DNA of 64,000 nt from JAIOZK01 sp964468645 (GTDB lineage: Bacteria > Bacteroidota > Bacteroidia > Bacteroidales > JAIOZK01). A program made the position numbers and the translations under genes. The stretch covers positions 93,618-157,617 of the forward strand of contig CAYXUU010000005.1 in assembly GCA_964468645.1 (NCBI GenBank), read 5' to 3'. This document shows positions 26,382 through 34,358 of this stretch, in pieces; the first letter of the stretch is position 1; every line of letters starts with the position of its first letter. The notes beneath the pieces were generated by a model, which was not told the origin of the DNA, made no database searches, and saw nothing but the letters and a program-made list of their open reading frames with translations.

Positions 26382-27437
26382 TTATTCAAATTGCGCGGGA
26401 CCTATGCCCATGTGATCATCTATCCACAAATTTTCGCTGCAATATACTAACAATTCATCATTAATAAACGATTTCACCTCATGTTCGTATTCTTCAGTAT
26501 ATATCAGGTGAATATTAGGTCCGGCATCAATACTGAAGCAAACCGGGAGATCTTCCTGATCTCGGGCTGCTCTTATCCTTCTTATTAAGGCAATACTTTC
26601 AGGTTTCAGTAGAACACAGGAGGGTGAAGAGGTAAACATCATTGCATGCAATGCCAGTGCTTCAGCCTCAGTAATCTCAGCAAACTGCTGCCAGTTACCC
26701 TGTTTAAGTGCTTTCAGTAATAATGACAAGTTAATGTTTGCCTGTTTATACCTGGCTTTTGCAAAGGGATGTTTAGTCATCAGGCTGTGTCCTGCACTGC
26801 TTGATATTTCTTTTGTTCCCCTGCCTGTTATCAATATTGCATCCCTCAGGTCCAGGAAAGAAGAATGGACATTGTCATAAGGAATGGCATATTCATCGGA
26901 AGAAGTCTTTAATAATTCTGTTTTTCCCCAAAGATTGAAACCTCCATAGACTGATCGGCAGGCACTTCCCGATCCAAACCTGGAAAGGCAGGAAGCTTTC
27001 ATTAAAAAATCATTTTGATTTTCATTTGTTTTATTGATATCCCGATCCATTGAACACAAACCTAAAGCGAGGGCACTCATGGCCGAAGCTGAAGAAGCTA
27101 TCCCAGAGGAATGTGGGAAAGTGTTATGGCTTTCTATCTTAAGATGATAGTAATAAAGAAATGGAAGTATGTGAGCGATTGAATTAAGGTACTTAACAAT
27201 ACGATATTCGAATCCACTATTCCTTTTTTTGTCGAAATAAAACTCGCAAGATACCTGGTTGGTTTTATTCTGAAAAGGGTGATAGTATATAGTAGTTTCA
27301 GTATAAGATTTACTCAGGGAGAAGCTAAATGATGGATTTTCAGGTAATTGATTACCATGCTTTCCCCAGTATTTAATAAGGGCAATATTGGATGGACTGC
27401 GCCAGCTTATTTTTTTCTGGTATGTGTCTTCAGGCAT
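26382..27437 (-). CDS. mvaD: Diphosphomevalonate decarboxylase
   Basis: ATP-dependent enzyme that decarboxylates 5-diphosphomevalonate to isopentenyl diphosphate. From the ATG at 27437 it has 351 residues and begins near WRSPSNIALIKYWGKHG, the family hallmark, followed by NPSFSFSLS; NTFPHSSGIASSASAMSALA is the ATP-binding motif and SGSACRSVYGGF carries the catalytic Ser/Arg region. An upstream ATG at 27488 adds a non-conserved stretch and is rejected. The start overlaps the GYDIA kinase stop by 8 bases, suggesting translational coupling. Confidence 0.93.
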   Translation of the reverse strand: MPEDTYQKKISWRSPSNIALIKYWGKHGNQLPENPSFSFSLSKSYTETTIYYHPFQNKTNQVSCEFYFDKKRNSGFEYRIVKYLNSIAHILPFLYYYHLKIESHNTFPHSSGIASSASAMSALALGLCSMDRDINKTNENQNDFLMKASCLSRFGSGSACRSVYGGFNLWGKTELLKTSSDEYAIPYDNVHSSFLDLRDAILITGRGTKEISSSAGHSLMTKHPFAKARYKQANINLSLLLKALKQGNWQQFAEITEAEALALHAMMFTSSPSCVLLKPESIALIRRIRAARDQEDLPVCFSIDAGPNIHLIYTEEYEHEVKSFINDELLVYCSENLWIDDHMGIGPAQFE

Positions 27438-28365
27438 ATTTAACAATTTCCTTAAAGCTAAAAATAGTATTAAGATTTTTTTTGTCAATAAAATATTGTT
27501 CCAATTGCATTCGGTTACCTTTCCAGGTTACAAGCATAAAATCTCCGCCCCAGGCACCCAGTGACTTGATCTGCCCCTCAAAATCATTAAAGGATTGTTT
27601 TTTTAATGGCTTCGTTTTAAGGATAACTGACATTATTTCTTCATGCTCGGCAATCAGACTTTCAAAATCCTGTAATGTTTTTGATCCTGCCATTAATACT
27701 GAAATTTCAGAAATCCTGTTGATATCATGATAAGAAAATCGTTTTGAGGATTTAAAGTCATTAATACTTTTATTGGAATCCTGTTTTTTCCCGGTATAGA
27801 TAAAGTAAAGATGCTCCCTGAATTCAGGTAAAAAATTAGTTGTGGAAATAATTGGCTTGAGATCCTTGATCTGGTATAGGAGAGCTTTATCCTCACGTGC
27901 ACATGCAATATCATACCCTGATCCCCGAAATACCCTAAAATGAAGTTCATAAGGATCGATATCTGCCCAATAAGCGATATTGGAAATAAGGGAAGAACTA
28001 CTTCCCAATCCCCAGTTAATATTAAAGTTCATGTGCGATTCAGCGCTGAATGCTATATCCTTTGAAAACAGGGAATCATTTAACCTGCCTGCAGCTGATA
28101 AGATCCTGAGCAAATTTTCGGCTATTTTAATGTTGTCTGTTTCAGCAATTTCCAATTTGTTAATATCAAATACCGCATGGAACCAGGATTGATCAGTTAC
28201 ATAGGAATCCCATATGAGAGTGCCGGGTTTAAGGTTTGTAGTTTGCCTGACTTTTAATACCTGCCCGAACTTTATGGGAACCGCAAGTGCTCTCCCCCCT
28301 TCCATAACCAGGTATTCGCAGGAAATCAGCAATTTACCGTTTGAATAAAATGAATGTTGTTCCAA
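27430..28365 (-). CDS. GYDIA family GHMP kinase
   Basis: A GHMP kinase of the Bacteroidota-specific GYDIA family, named after the motif seen here as GSGYDIACA. The 311-residue protein starts with FYSNGKLLISCEYLVMEGG and has the ATP loop INWGLGSSSSLISN at about 115-128. In Flavobacteriia it is regularly found in mevalonate gene clusters and is the best candidate for the phosphomevalonate kinase step, which no other gene here supplies; that assignment is inference. It lies between the HMG-CoA reductase (13 bases upstream) and mvaD (8-base overlap). Confidence 0.85.
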   Translation of the reverse strand: MEQHSFYSNGKLLISCEYLVMEGGRALAVPIKFGQVLKVRQTTNLKPGTLIWDSYVTDQSWFHAVFDINKLEIAETDNIKIAENLLRILSAAGRLNDSLFSKDIAFSAESHMNFNINWGLGSSSSLISNIAYWADIDPYELHFRVFRGSGYDIACAREDKALLYQIKDLKPIISTTNFLPEFREHLYFIYTGKKQDSNKSINDFKSSKRFSYHDINRISEISVLMAGSKTLQDFESLIAEHEEIMSVILKTKPLKKQSFNDFEGQIKSLGAWGGDFMLVTWKGNRMQLEQYFIDKKNLNTIFSFKEIVKYA

Positions 28366-28378
28366 AGTTCAGTTCTCT

Positions 28379-29731
28379 TTACTTCCTTTTATTGGCAAGG
28401 TATTCAGCAACTTTTGCAAACGACACCTTTTTTTCTTTAAAAAATTCAACTGCTTCTTCTTTCTCCTGCCTGGAAGCACTAAAATGATTGAGGATATTTA
28501 ACAGGTGCATCTTCATATGCCCATGTTGGATACCTTTTGTAACCAGTGACTTTAAGGCTGCAAAATTGTTTGCCAGTCCTGTACTTGCTGCAATCATCAT
28601 TAATTCAGAAGCAGTAGGATTTCCCAACAGTTCCAGTGAGAGCCTGGCCATTGGGTGTAGGGAAGTTATACCTCCTACAGTTCCCACAGCCAGGGGAATG
28701 GTGAGGCTGTATGTGAATAAGTTGTTCCGAATGCTGATATCTGTAAGGCTGCTGTATCTTCCATTCCTGGATGCATAGGTATGACCACATGCCTCGATAG
28801 CCCTGAAATCATTACCAGTAGCCAGGATAACCGCATCTACACCATTGAAAATTCCCTTATTATGGGTGGTGGCCCTATGTATATCCACCCTGGCTATTTC
28901 CACAGCCTTCTCAAATTTCCACGCGAATTCTTCCGGTGGCATCTGGTTATCCTCAAACCTGAGGTTTTTAATATCTGTTTCAACAAAAGCCGTTACAAGA
29001 CATTCGGGGGTATAGTTTGAAAGAATAGACATAACAACCTGAATATTCTTTTCATCCTCAGAAAAATCATCGTTGTTGTTAACATAACTTTGAAGTAATT
29101 CGGAAAATTCCTCAAGACAGGAGTTGATAAAATTTGCACCCATGGAGTCGATGGTCTCAAAAGATGCTTTAAGCTGGTAATAATCATCTATTTCATGGGT
29201 CATGTCTATCAGTTCAATATCTCTGATCCCACCACCACGGCTTACCATATTAACCGTAATGTGATCGGTGCCTTCCATCATTTTTTGTTTAATGGATGGC
29301 ATATGTAATTTTAATTTTTCGTAATTACCAGGCCAGAAAAAGTGCACTTGGCCAACTTTAGTAGTGGTAATGATTTCTGCCTTGAATCCCCCCTTGTCTG
29401 ACCAGAATTTTGCACTGCTGGATGCCGCGGCAACAACCGAGCTTTCTTCAATAACCATTGGAATCATATAATTCAGGTTATTGATGATCATATTAGGGGA
29501 AACGCCAAATGGGAAATAGAAGTTGGTTATGGTGTTTTCACTGAATTCATCAAAAAGCTGTTGTTTTTTCGGATCCTGATGCCAGAAACTTTTCAGCGTT
29601 TGTAAAGCTTTTTCCGGATCTGACAATCGTTCTGTAACCCTGGTTATTTTATCTTCTTTCGGTAGTTTGGAGAATCCTTTAATCAATGTCTTATTAACTT
29701 TGTTATTCACGGTAGAGCCGGAACTCATCAT
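28379..29731 (-). CDS. Hydroxymethylglutaryl-CoA reductase, class II type
   Basis: Converts HMG-CoA to mevalonate (biosynthetic direction expected here from the operon). The 450 residues show ENTITNFYFPFGVSPN, IEESSVVAAASSSAKFW with the catalytic Glu (about 95-96), ETIDSMGANFINS (substrate and cofactor segment), NDFRAIEACGHTYA with the conserved Asp, the AVGTVGG loop and the C-terminal catalytic His in QHGHMKMHL. No transmembrane segment is present, as expected of the soluble class II enzyme. It is first in the operon HMGR-GYDIA kinase-mvaD-mevalonate kinase; HMG-CoA synthase and isomerase are not in the window. Confidence 0.93.
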   Translation of the reverse strand: MMSSGSTVNNKVNKTLIKGFSKLPKEDKITRVTERLSDPEKALQTLKSFWHQDPKKQQLFDEFSENTITNFYFPFGVSPNMIINNLNYMIPMVIEESSVVAAASSSAKFWSDKGGFKAEIITTTKVGQVHFFWPGNYEKLKLHMPSIKQKMMEGTDHITVNMVSRGGGIRDIELIDMTHEIDDYYQLKASFETIDSMGANFINSCLEEFSELLQSYVNNNDDFSEDEKNIQVVMSILSNYTPECLVTAFVETDIKNLRFEDNQMPPEEFAWKFEKAVEIARVDIHRATTHNKGIFNGVDAVILATGNDFRAIEACGHTYASRNGRYSSLTDISIRNNLFTYSLTIPLAVGTVGGITSLHPMARLSLELLGNPTASELMMIAASTGLANNFAALKSLVTKGIQHGHMKMHLLNILNHFSASRQEKEEAVEFFKEKKVSFAKVAEYLANKRK

Positions 29732-29770
29732 CCTGTTATTTGAGTAAATATATGGTTCTTTTTATGCATG

Positions 29771-29778
29771 CAAATATA
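29771..29778 (-). promoter_or_regulatory. -7 promoter box of the mevalonate operon
   Basis: TATATTTG on the minus strand, 39 bases before the HMG-CoA reductase ATG; a TTTC occurs at about the -33 distance rather than TTG. Confidence 0.5.
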
Positions 29779-29881
29779 CATTTTCTATTAGAAGCATTGA
29801 AATCTAAACAAATGCAATGGGCAAATGTTTGGAAAGTTATGAATAGTAAAGATGGAACCTGTTAATAATGAAAAGGAAGGC

Positions 29882-30427
29882 TTACCATTCATCCGGTTCT
29901 TCTTCAGGTTCAGGTTTCATTTTTTGTTTAAGGTTAGCAGCAAGGTTTTTTGAAAATTGATCAACCTGAGATAGATATTCATCCCATCGCTCATTGTATG
30001 CAGGATGTGTTTTATCAAGCCATGTCTCCAACGGAAATCTTGTTGCCTTCCTTAGATCAAAGTCAGTAATGGTATACCGGTATCTGCCATCTTTAAGTTC
30101 AATCCTTACGGTATATAATACCATTCCACCATCTTTATTGTATCCATCCTCTTCGTAAGTCAACCTGAATTGGTGTCTTCCTTCAATTCTACCTGTCTCA
30201 AAATCCCTGATTTTAGTAACACTTACAGGATTTTCAAAGAAAGTATTCACCCAGTATATGCATCTGTTAAAGAGTTCTTCCTTGGTACCTTCTTCTTTGA
30301 TAACTTCCTGGTAAGTGATCCTGCCGGTTTTACTGTCAACCGGGATTGTTGATGTACTGTCATTCTGCTGGGCATTGCTAAGCAGTGAACTTAATAGGGT
30401 AAGGGATATCAAAAAAAGAGACTTCAT
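29882..30427 (-). CDS. DUF4468 domain protein, secreted
   Basis: A 181-residue periplasmic or outer-membrane-associated protein. Residues 1-19 (MKSLFLISLTLLSSLLSNAQ) form a signal peptide. The core (about 30-140) follows the DUF4468 pattern: IPVDSKTGRITYQEVI, EELFNRCIYWVNTFF, GRIEGRHQFRLTY and VRIELKDGRYRYTITDF. The C-terminus is acidic (PEPEEEPDEW). The domain occurs mostly in Bacteroidota and has no established biochemical role. It is a single gene between the mevalonate operon and groEL, with a -7 box upstream. Confidence 0.8.
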   Translation of the reverse strand: MKSLFLISLTLLSSLLSNAQQNDSTSTIPVDSKTGRITYQEVIKEEGTKEELFNRCIYWVNTFFENPVSVTKIRDFETGRIEGRHQFRLTYEEDGYNKDGGMVLYTVRIELKDGRYRYTITDFDLRKATRFPLETWLDKTHPAYNERWDEYLSQVDQFSKNLAANLKQKMKPEPEEEPDEW

Positions 30428-30454
30428 AATCAGTAGTTTTAATTCTGATATACA

Positions 30455-30462
30455 AAACTAAC
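30455..30462 (-). promoter_or_regulatory. -7 promoter box for the DUF4468 gene
   Basis: TAGTTTTG on the minus strand, 27 bases before the ATG at 30427. Confidence 0.45.
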
Positions 30463-30486
30463 GAATATTTTTGCAATTTATTAAAC

Positions 30487-30513
30487 AAAAAACCCCTCGA
30501 AGTGAGGGGTTTT
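30487..30513 (-). terminator. Intrinsic terminator of groES-groEL
   Basis: On the minus strand AAAACCCCTC-ACTTC-GAGGGGTTTT: 10-bp stem with 5-base loop followed by further T. It lies just after the groEL stop. Confidence 0.85.
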
Positions 30514-30534
30514 ATATATGTTGTTGTATTAATC

Positions 30535-32181
30535 TTAATACATTCCGTCCATTCCCATACCACCACCTGGCATTGGAGGAGGAGCACCCATCGCAGGTTT
30601 TTCTTCCTTATGTTCTGAAAGAACACATTCTGTTGTAAGAAGCATACCGGCAATTGAAGCAGCGTTTTCGAGAGCTACCCTGGTTACCTTGGTAGGATCG
30701 ATAACACCGGCTTCATAAAGATTCTCATAGTCTTCAGTTCTTGCATTGAAACCAAAGTCTTCTTTGCCTTCTTTAACTTTCTGAACAACTATTGAACCCT
30801 CAATACCTGTATTTTCAACGATCTGACGCAGAGGTTCTTCCAATGCTCTTCTTATAATAGCTACACCAGTTACTTCATCATCATTGTCAGTCTTAACATC
30901 GTCAAGTTTTGCAATTGCCCTTAAATAAGCAACTCCACCACCGGGAACGATTCCTTCTTCTATAGCTGCCCTGGTAGCATTAAGGGCATCATCAAAGAGA
31001 TCTTTTTTGGATTTCATTTCCACCTCACTTGCAGCACCAACATAAATTACAGCTACACCACCTGCTAATTTTGCAAGTCTTTCCTGTAGTTTTTCTTTGT
31101 CATAGTCAGAAGTGGTATTTTCAACCTGGGTTCTGATTTGTTTGATCCTACCTTCGATGTTGATTTTTTCTCCCTTACCACTTACAATGGTTGTATTGTC
31201 TTTATCAACTGTAATTTTTTCGGCCTGACCGAGCATTTCCAGTGTAGTATCTTCAAGTTTGAAACCTTTTTCTTCAGAAACTACGACACCACCAGTTAAT
31301 ACAGCAATATCTTCGAGCATCTCTTTTCTTCTGTCACCAAATCCAGGTGCTTTCACTGCAACTACCTTAAGTCCACCTCTTAATTTATTAACAACAAGTG
31401 TGGCCAGTGCTTCAGTTTCAACATCCTCGGCTATGATCGTTAATGCTTTTCCGCTCTGAGCAACCTTTTCAAGTATAGGAAGAAGATCTTTCATTACGGA
31501 GATCTTTTTGTCGTGAATGAGAATAAACGGACTTTCGTAAACTGCTTCCATTTTCTCAGTATCAGTAACAAAATAAGGGGATATGTATCCTCTGTCAAAT
31601 TGCATACCTTCAACAACATCCACGTATGTCTCAAGGCTTTTTGCCTCTTCAATTGTAATAACACCATCTTTCTTCACTTTTCCCATTGCTTCTGCAATAA
31701 GTTTTCCGGTTGAGATGTCGTTATTAGCTGAGATAGAAGCCACCTGTTCAATTTTTTCAGAACTATCACCAATCTCTTTCGACTGGCTTTTCAGTGAGTC
31801 GATCACTGATTCAACAGCTTTATCTATACCTCTTTTTAAATCCATTGGATTTGCACCGGCTGTAACATTTTTAAGACCGGTTGTGAAAATTGACTGAGCA
31901 AGAACTGTAGCAGTTGTTGTACCGTCGCCGGCAACATCATTGGTTTTGGAAGCAACCTCCTTAACCATCTGGGCACCCATGTTTTCAATGGGTTCCAGTA
32001 AGTCAATTTCCTTTGCAACAGTAACACCATCTTTTGTAATTGATGGAGCACCAAATGATTTATCAATGATTACATTGCGTCCTTTTGGACCGAGCGTAAC
32101 TTTTACTGCATCTGTTAATGCATCAACTCCTGTTTTCAGGCCTTCTCTTGCCTTAATATCGAATGTGATGTCTTTTGCCAT
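30535..32181 (-). CDS. groEL: Chaperonin GroEL (60 kDa)
   Basis: ATP-dependent chaperonin subunit that folds cytosolic proteins in a double seven-membered ring capped by GroES. The 548-residue length and full sequence are standard: AKDITFDIKAREGLKTGV at the start, PKGRNVIIDKSFGAPSITKDG, GDGTTTATVLA for ATP hydrolysis at about 86-96, and a Gly/Met-rich tail (MPGGGMGMDGMY). It is 40 bases downstream of groES and the pair ends in a clear terminator. Confidence 0.99.
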   Translation of the reverse strand: MAKDITFDIKAREGLKTGVDALTDAVKVTLGPKGRNVIIDKSFGAPSITKDGVTVAKEIDLLEPIENMGAQMVKEVASKTNDVAGDGTTTATVLAQSIFTTGLKNVTAGANPMDLKRGIDKAVESVIDSLKSQSKEIGDSSEKIEQVASISANNDISTGKLIAEAMGKVKKDGVITIEEAKSLETYVDVVEGMQFDRGYISPYFVTDTEKMEAVYESPFILIHDKKISVMKDLLPILEKVAQSGKALTIIAEDVETEALATLVVNKLRGGLKVVAVKAPGFGDRRKEMLEDIAVLTGGVVVSEEKGFKLEDTTLEMLGQAEKITVDKDNTTIVSGKGEKINIEGRIKQIRTQVENTTSDYDKEKLQERLAKLAGGVAVIYVGAASEVEMKSKKDLFDDALNATRAAIEEGIVPGGGVAYLRAIAKLDDVKTDNDDEVTGVAIIRRALEEPLRQIVENTGIEGSIVVQKVKEGKEDFGFNARTEDYENLYEAGVIDPTKVTRVALENAASIAGMLLTTECVLSEHKEEKPAMGAPPPMPGGGMGMDGMY

Positions 32182-32221
32182 TTTAATATGTTTTTATGTT
32201 TATACTTTCACTTAATTTTTG

Positions 32222-32500
32222 TCAGATAATTGCAACGATATCAGATTCACGCATAATCAGATAATCGCTTCCATCATGTGTAATTTCAGTTCCTGCGTAC
32301 TTACCGTATAATACGGTATCACCTTCTTTAACAGTCATAGGTTCATCTTTTTTACCGGAACCAACTGCAACCACTTTTCCCTTCTGTGGTTTTTCCTTTG
32401 CTGTATCAGGAATAATAATTCCACCTGTTGTTTTCTCTTCTGCCGGAGACGGTTCTACAAGAACTCTGTCAGCTAATGGTTTAATGTTAAGCTTTCCCAT
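32222..32500 (-). CDS. groES: Co-chaperonin GroES (10 kDa)
   Basis: Heptameric lid of the GroEL chamber. The 92 residues show IKPLADRVLVEPSPAEEKTTGGIIIPDTAKEKP with the mobile loop that contacts GroEL, VVAVGSGK, GDTVLYGKYAGTEI and a C-terminal YLIMRESDIVAII. First gene of the groES-groEL operon. No TAnnTTTG box is seen in the leader; instead a sigma54-type site occurs about 65 bases upstream. Confidence 0.98.
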   Translation of the reverse strand: MGKLNIKPLADRVLVEPSPAEEKTTGGIIIPDTAKEKPQKGKVVAVGSGKKDEPMTVKEGDTVLYGKYAGTEITHDGSDYLIMRESDIVAII

Positions 32501-32562
32501 TTTTAAATTTATTTTAGATTAGACATTAATATTTTAAGTAATTGTTAGTACTGTTGCCAATT

Positions 32563-32578
32563 TGCACATTTTGTGCCA
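32563..32578 (-). promoter_or_regulatory. Possible sigma54 (-24/-12) promoter upstream of groES
   Basis: On the minus strand TGGCACAAAATGTGCA has GG (32577-32576) and GC (32565-32564) separated by exactly 10 bases, close to the TGGCACG-N4-TTGCA consensus. Transcription would start near 32552, giving a leader of about 50 bases. The same bases form an imperfect palindrome TTTGGCACA...TGTGCAAA, so a repressor operator is an alternative. Confidence 0.45.
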
Positions 32579-32590
32579 AAGCCATTTTCA

Positions 32591-32628
32591 AAAAAAAATG
32601 TCAGAATGAGGTGACATTCTGACATTTT
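32591..32628 (-). terminator. Intrinsic terminator of the lptE-secG operon
   Basis: AAAATGTCAGAATG-6-base loop-CATTCTGACATTTT is a perfect 14-bp stem (32595-32628); on the minus strand it runs into a T8 tract. It separates secG from groES. Confidence 0.9.
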
Positions 32629-32661
32629 GGAATATTTTATCCGTCCTATTCTTAAAAATTA

Positions 32662-33006
32662 TTATTGATTATTTTCTCTTTGGGGAGGTAAGGCATAGTT
32701 TGGATCAACACTCTGTGTTTGTGTTTCATTAATCTGTTCCCTTAGCTCAGTGTCAATGGCTCTTCTTTGCTGGTTACTTCTCGGAATAACAAAAATTGTA
32801 GCAAGACTTAGAACCAGTAATACTATTGCCAGTGTCCATGTTGATTTTTCAAGGAAGTCAGCTGTTTTTCTCACACCCATGAATTGATTTGATCCTGCAA
32901 AGTTAGAGGCCAGTCCGCCACCTTTGCTATTTTGTACGAGAACAACCAGTATAAGCAATATACAGGTTATCAAAATCAGAACCGATACTAAAACATATGC
33001 ACCCAT
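32662..33006 (-). CDS. secG: Preprotein translocase subunit SecG
   Basis: Small integral membrane partner of SecYE that assists preprotein export. The 114 residues have a first transmembrane helix (about 4-24, VLVSVLILITCILLILVVLVQ), the conserved NSKGGGLAS loop, FMGVRKTADFLEKSTW, and a second helix (about 57-76). The C-terminal tail is hydrophilic. It is the last gene of an operon with the sigma54 activator, lptE and a TPR-like gene; a strong terminator follows. Confidence 0.93.
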   Translation of the reverse strand: MGAYVLVSVLILITCILLILVVLVQNSKGGGLASNFAGSNQFMGVRKTADFLEKSTWTLAIVLLVLSLATIFVIPRSNQQRRAIDTELREQINETQTQSVDPNYALPPQRENNQ

Positions 33007-33007
33007 G

Positions 33008-33832
33008 TTATCTCTTTTTCAGGTTTTTACTTTCTTCTTCCAATTTTTCAATTTGGGCTGCAAAGTAACTACTTTTTTCTGGAAATTTCAACTTTAATTG
33101 CGTATAAATTATTATGGCTTTCTCATTGAGCCCCTGATCATGGTAAATTTTGGCCAGGGTTTCGCTTACAATATTTTCTTCATCAACAACACTTTTCCTG
33201 GAAAACTCAACAGGATCAAAGAATTCCTGTTGTGGGGTTTTTATTGACGGTTCTTCCTTAATGAACCTGTCAATAAGGTCTTCATGGGTTTTAAGATTAC
33301 TGGCCTTATCACTGGTAATTATTTTATCCTTGTCGTCGTGCGTAGTTTTCTCTTTATCCTTATTTTGTGTTTTCTTAAGCTGTTCAATTTCTTGCAATCG
33401 TTGCTCAATAATGTTTTTTAATTTTTGAATCCGGGCAACCTCCTTCTCAAGATCAATAGTTTCATCGATGGAATAATCTGGAAAATGAACTTTAAAACCT
33501 TCCCGTGTTTCAGGAGCAGGTTTTGATCCTGCTTCATCAGCTGGTTTCTTTTTGGTTTTATGCTCATCAGGAAGCTCAGTAATCGTTTCATCAAGATCTG
33601 AAAGGTAATCAATGTGTTTTCTTAATTTTCTTCTGTCGGAGGCATATGCTGCAGCAATTTTGAGCTGGTTGTCATAGGTTACATTCTTTTCTTTAAACAG
33701 ATTAAGAACGAATAATAATTCAGCTGACTGGCAGAAAGGAAAATCATGAATGAGTTTTTCAAGCAACCTCATGCTGTTATTATCGAGGTTCTCGGGTGTT
33801 TTAATAAACTCTACGAATTGTTGTTTGTTCAT
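33008..33832 (-). CDS. TPR-like cytoplasmic protein of unknown function
   Basis: A 274-residue protein without a signal peptide. The N-terminal part (1 to about 85, FVEFIKTPENLDNNSMRLLEKLIHDFPFCQSAELLFVLN) is predicted helical and conserved in Bacteroidota; it is followed by a charged, probably disordered stretch, a coiled coil at about 125-160 (EVARIQKLKNIIEQRLQEIEQLKK), and a single TPR-like hairpin near 220-265 (LAKIYHDQGLNEKAIIIYTQL). The gene sits between lptE and secG, with gaps of 7 bases and 1 base; that order recurs in the phylum and hints at an envelope-biogenesis link. No function is known to me. Confidence 0.75.
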   Translation of the reverse strand: MNKQQFVEFIKTPENLDNNSMRLLEKLIHDFPFCQSAELLFVLNLFKEKNVTYDNQLKIAAAYASDRRKLRKHIDYLSDLDETITELPDEHKTKKKPADEAGSKPAPETREGFKVHFPDYSIDETIDLEKEVARIQKLKNIIEQRLQEIEQLKKTQNKDKEKTTHDDKDKIITSDKASNLKTHEDLIDRFIKEEPSIKTPQQEFFDPVEFSRKSVVDEENIVSETLAKIYHDQGLNEKAIIIYTQLKLKFPEKSSYFAAQIEKLEEESKNLKKR

Positions 33833-33839
33833 AATATAA

Positions 33840-34358
33840 TTACCAGTTTACAACAGCTTTATTGAAAATATCATCGACAAGCATTTCATTTATCTGGTCT
33901 ATCAGCCCCTGCTGAACAGAGGTAAGATCTTGATCACTTGGATAATCTTCAAACCTTGTAAAAGTGGTTTCAAAATCCTTGGCTTCTTCCAATGTATTGG
34001 TGTATCTGACCTTAACTGAAATGGTAAGTCTGTTTAATGCAGCAGTCTGATCACCAGTAATAGCAACCGGAGTTATCTTATAATCTGTGATGGAACCTTC
34101 AAGTTGCAGGTCCCCATTGTTTTGTATAAGTTCCAAGGTGGTTTGCGAAACGAATTTATCCCGTAAAGCATCCGTAAAACTCTGGCTTAATGTAGGCTCT
34201 ACCATTGAAGCATTATTTGTAAAATAATCGATTGACACAGAATTTGCTCCGGGCGGAATAGATGCTCCTGTAAAGGAATACACACCACAACCGGTGGTTA
34301 TCATAAAAACCAGTATAACACTAAGAAATAATCCTGTCCGTTCTTTGTTATAACTCAT
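33840..34358 (-). CDS. lptE: LPS-assembly lipoprotein LptE family protein
   Basis: Outer-membrane lipoprotein that plugs and stabilises LptD. The 172 residues have a lipoprotein signal ending FMITTGC (Cys24), then GVYSFTGASIPPGANSVSIDYFTNNASMVEPTLSQSFTDALRDKF, which is the Bacteroidota LptE pattern, and a beta-rich rest with KITPVAITGDQTAALNRLTI. The gene starts where the sigma54 activator stops (no gap) and belongs to the same operon as secG. Its partner lptD is at the left end of the window. Confidence 0.85.
   Translation of the reverse strand: MSYNKERTGLFLSVILVFMITTGCGVYSFTGASIPPGANSVSIDYFTNNASMVEPTLSQSFTDALRDKFVSQTTLELIQNNGDLQLEGSITDYKITPVAITGDQTAALNRLTISVKVRYTNTLEEAKDFETTFTRFEDYPSDQDLTSVQQGLIDQINEMLVDDIFNKAVVNW

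Noticed and set aside
31583..31897. 104-codon ORF opposite groEL
   Set aside because: Shadow of the highly conserved groEL reading frame; no start signals or recognisable protein.
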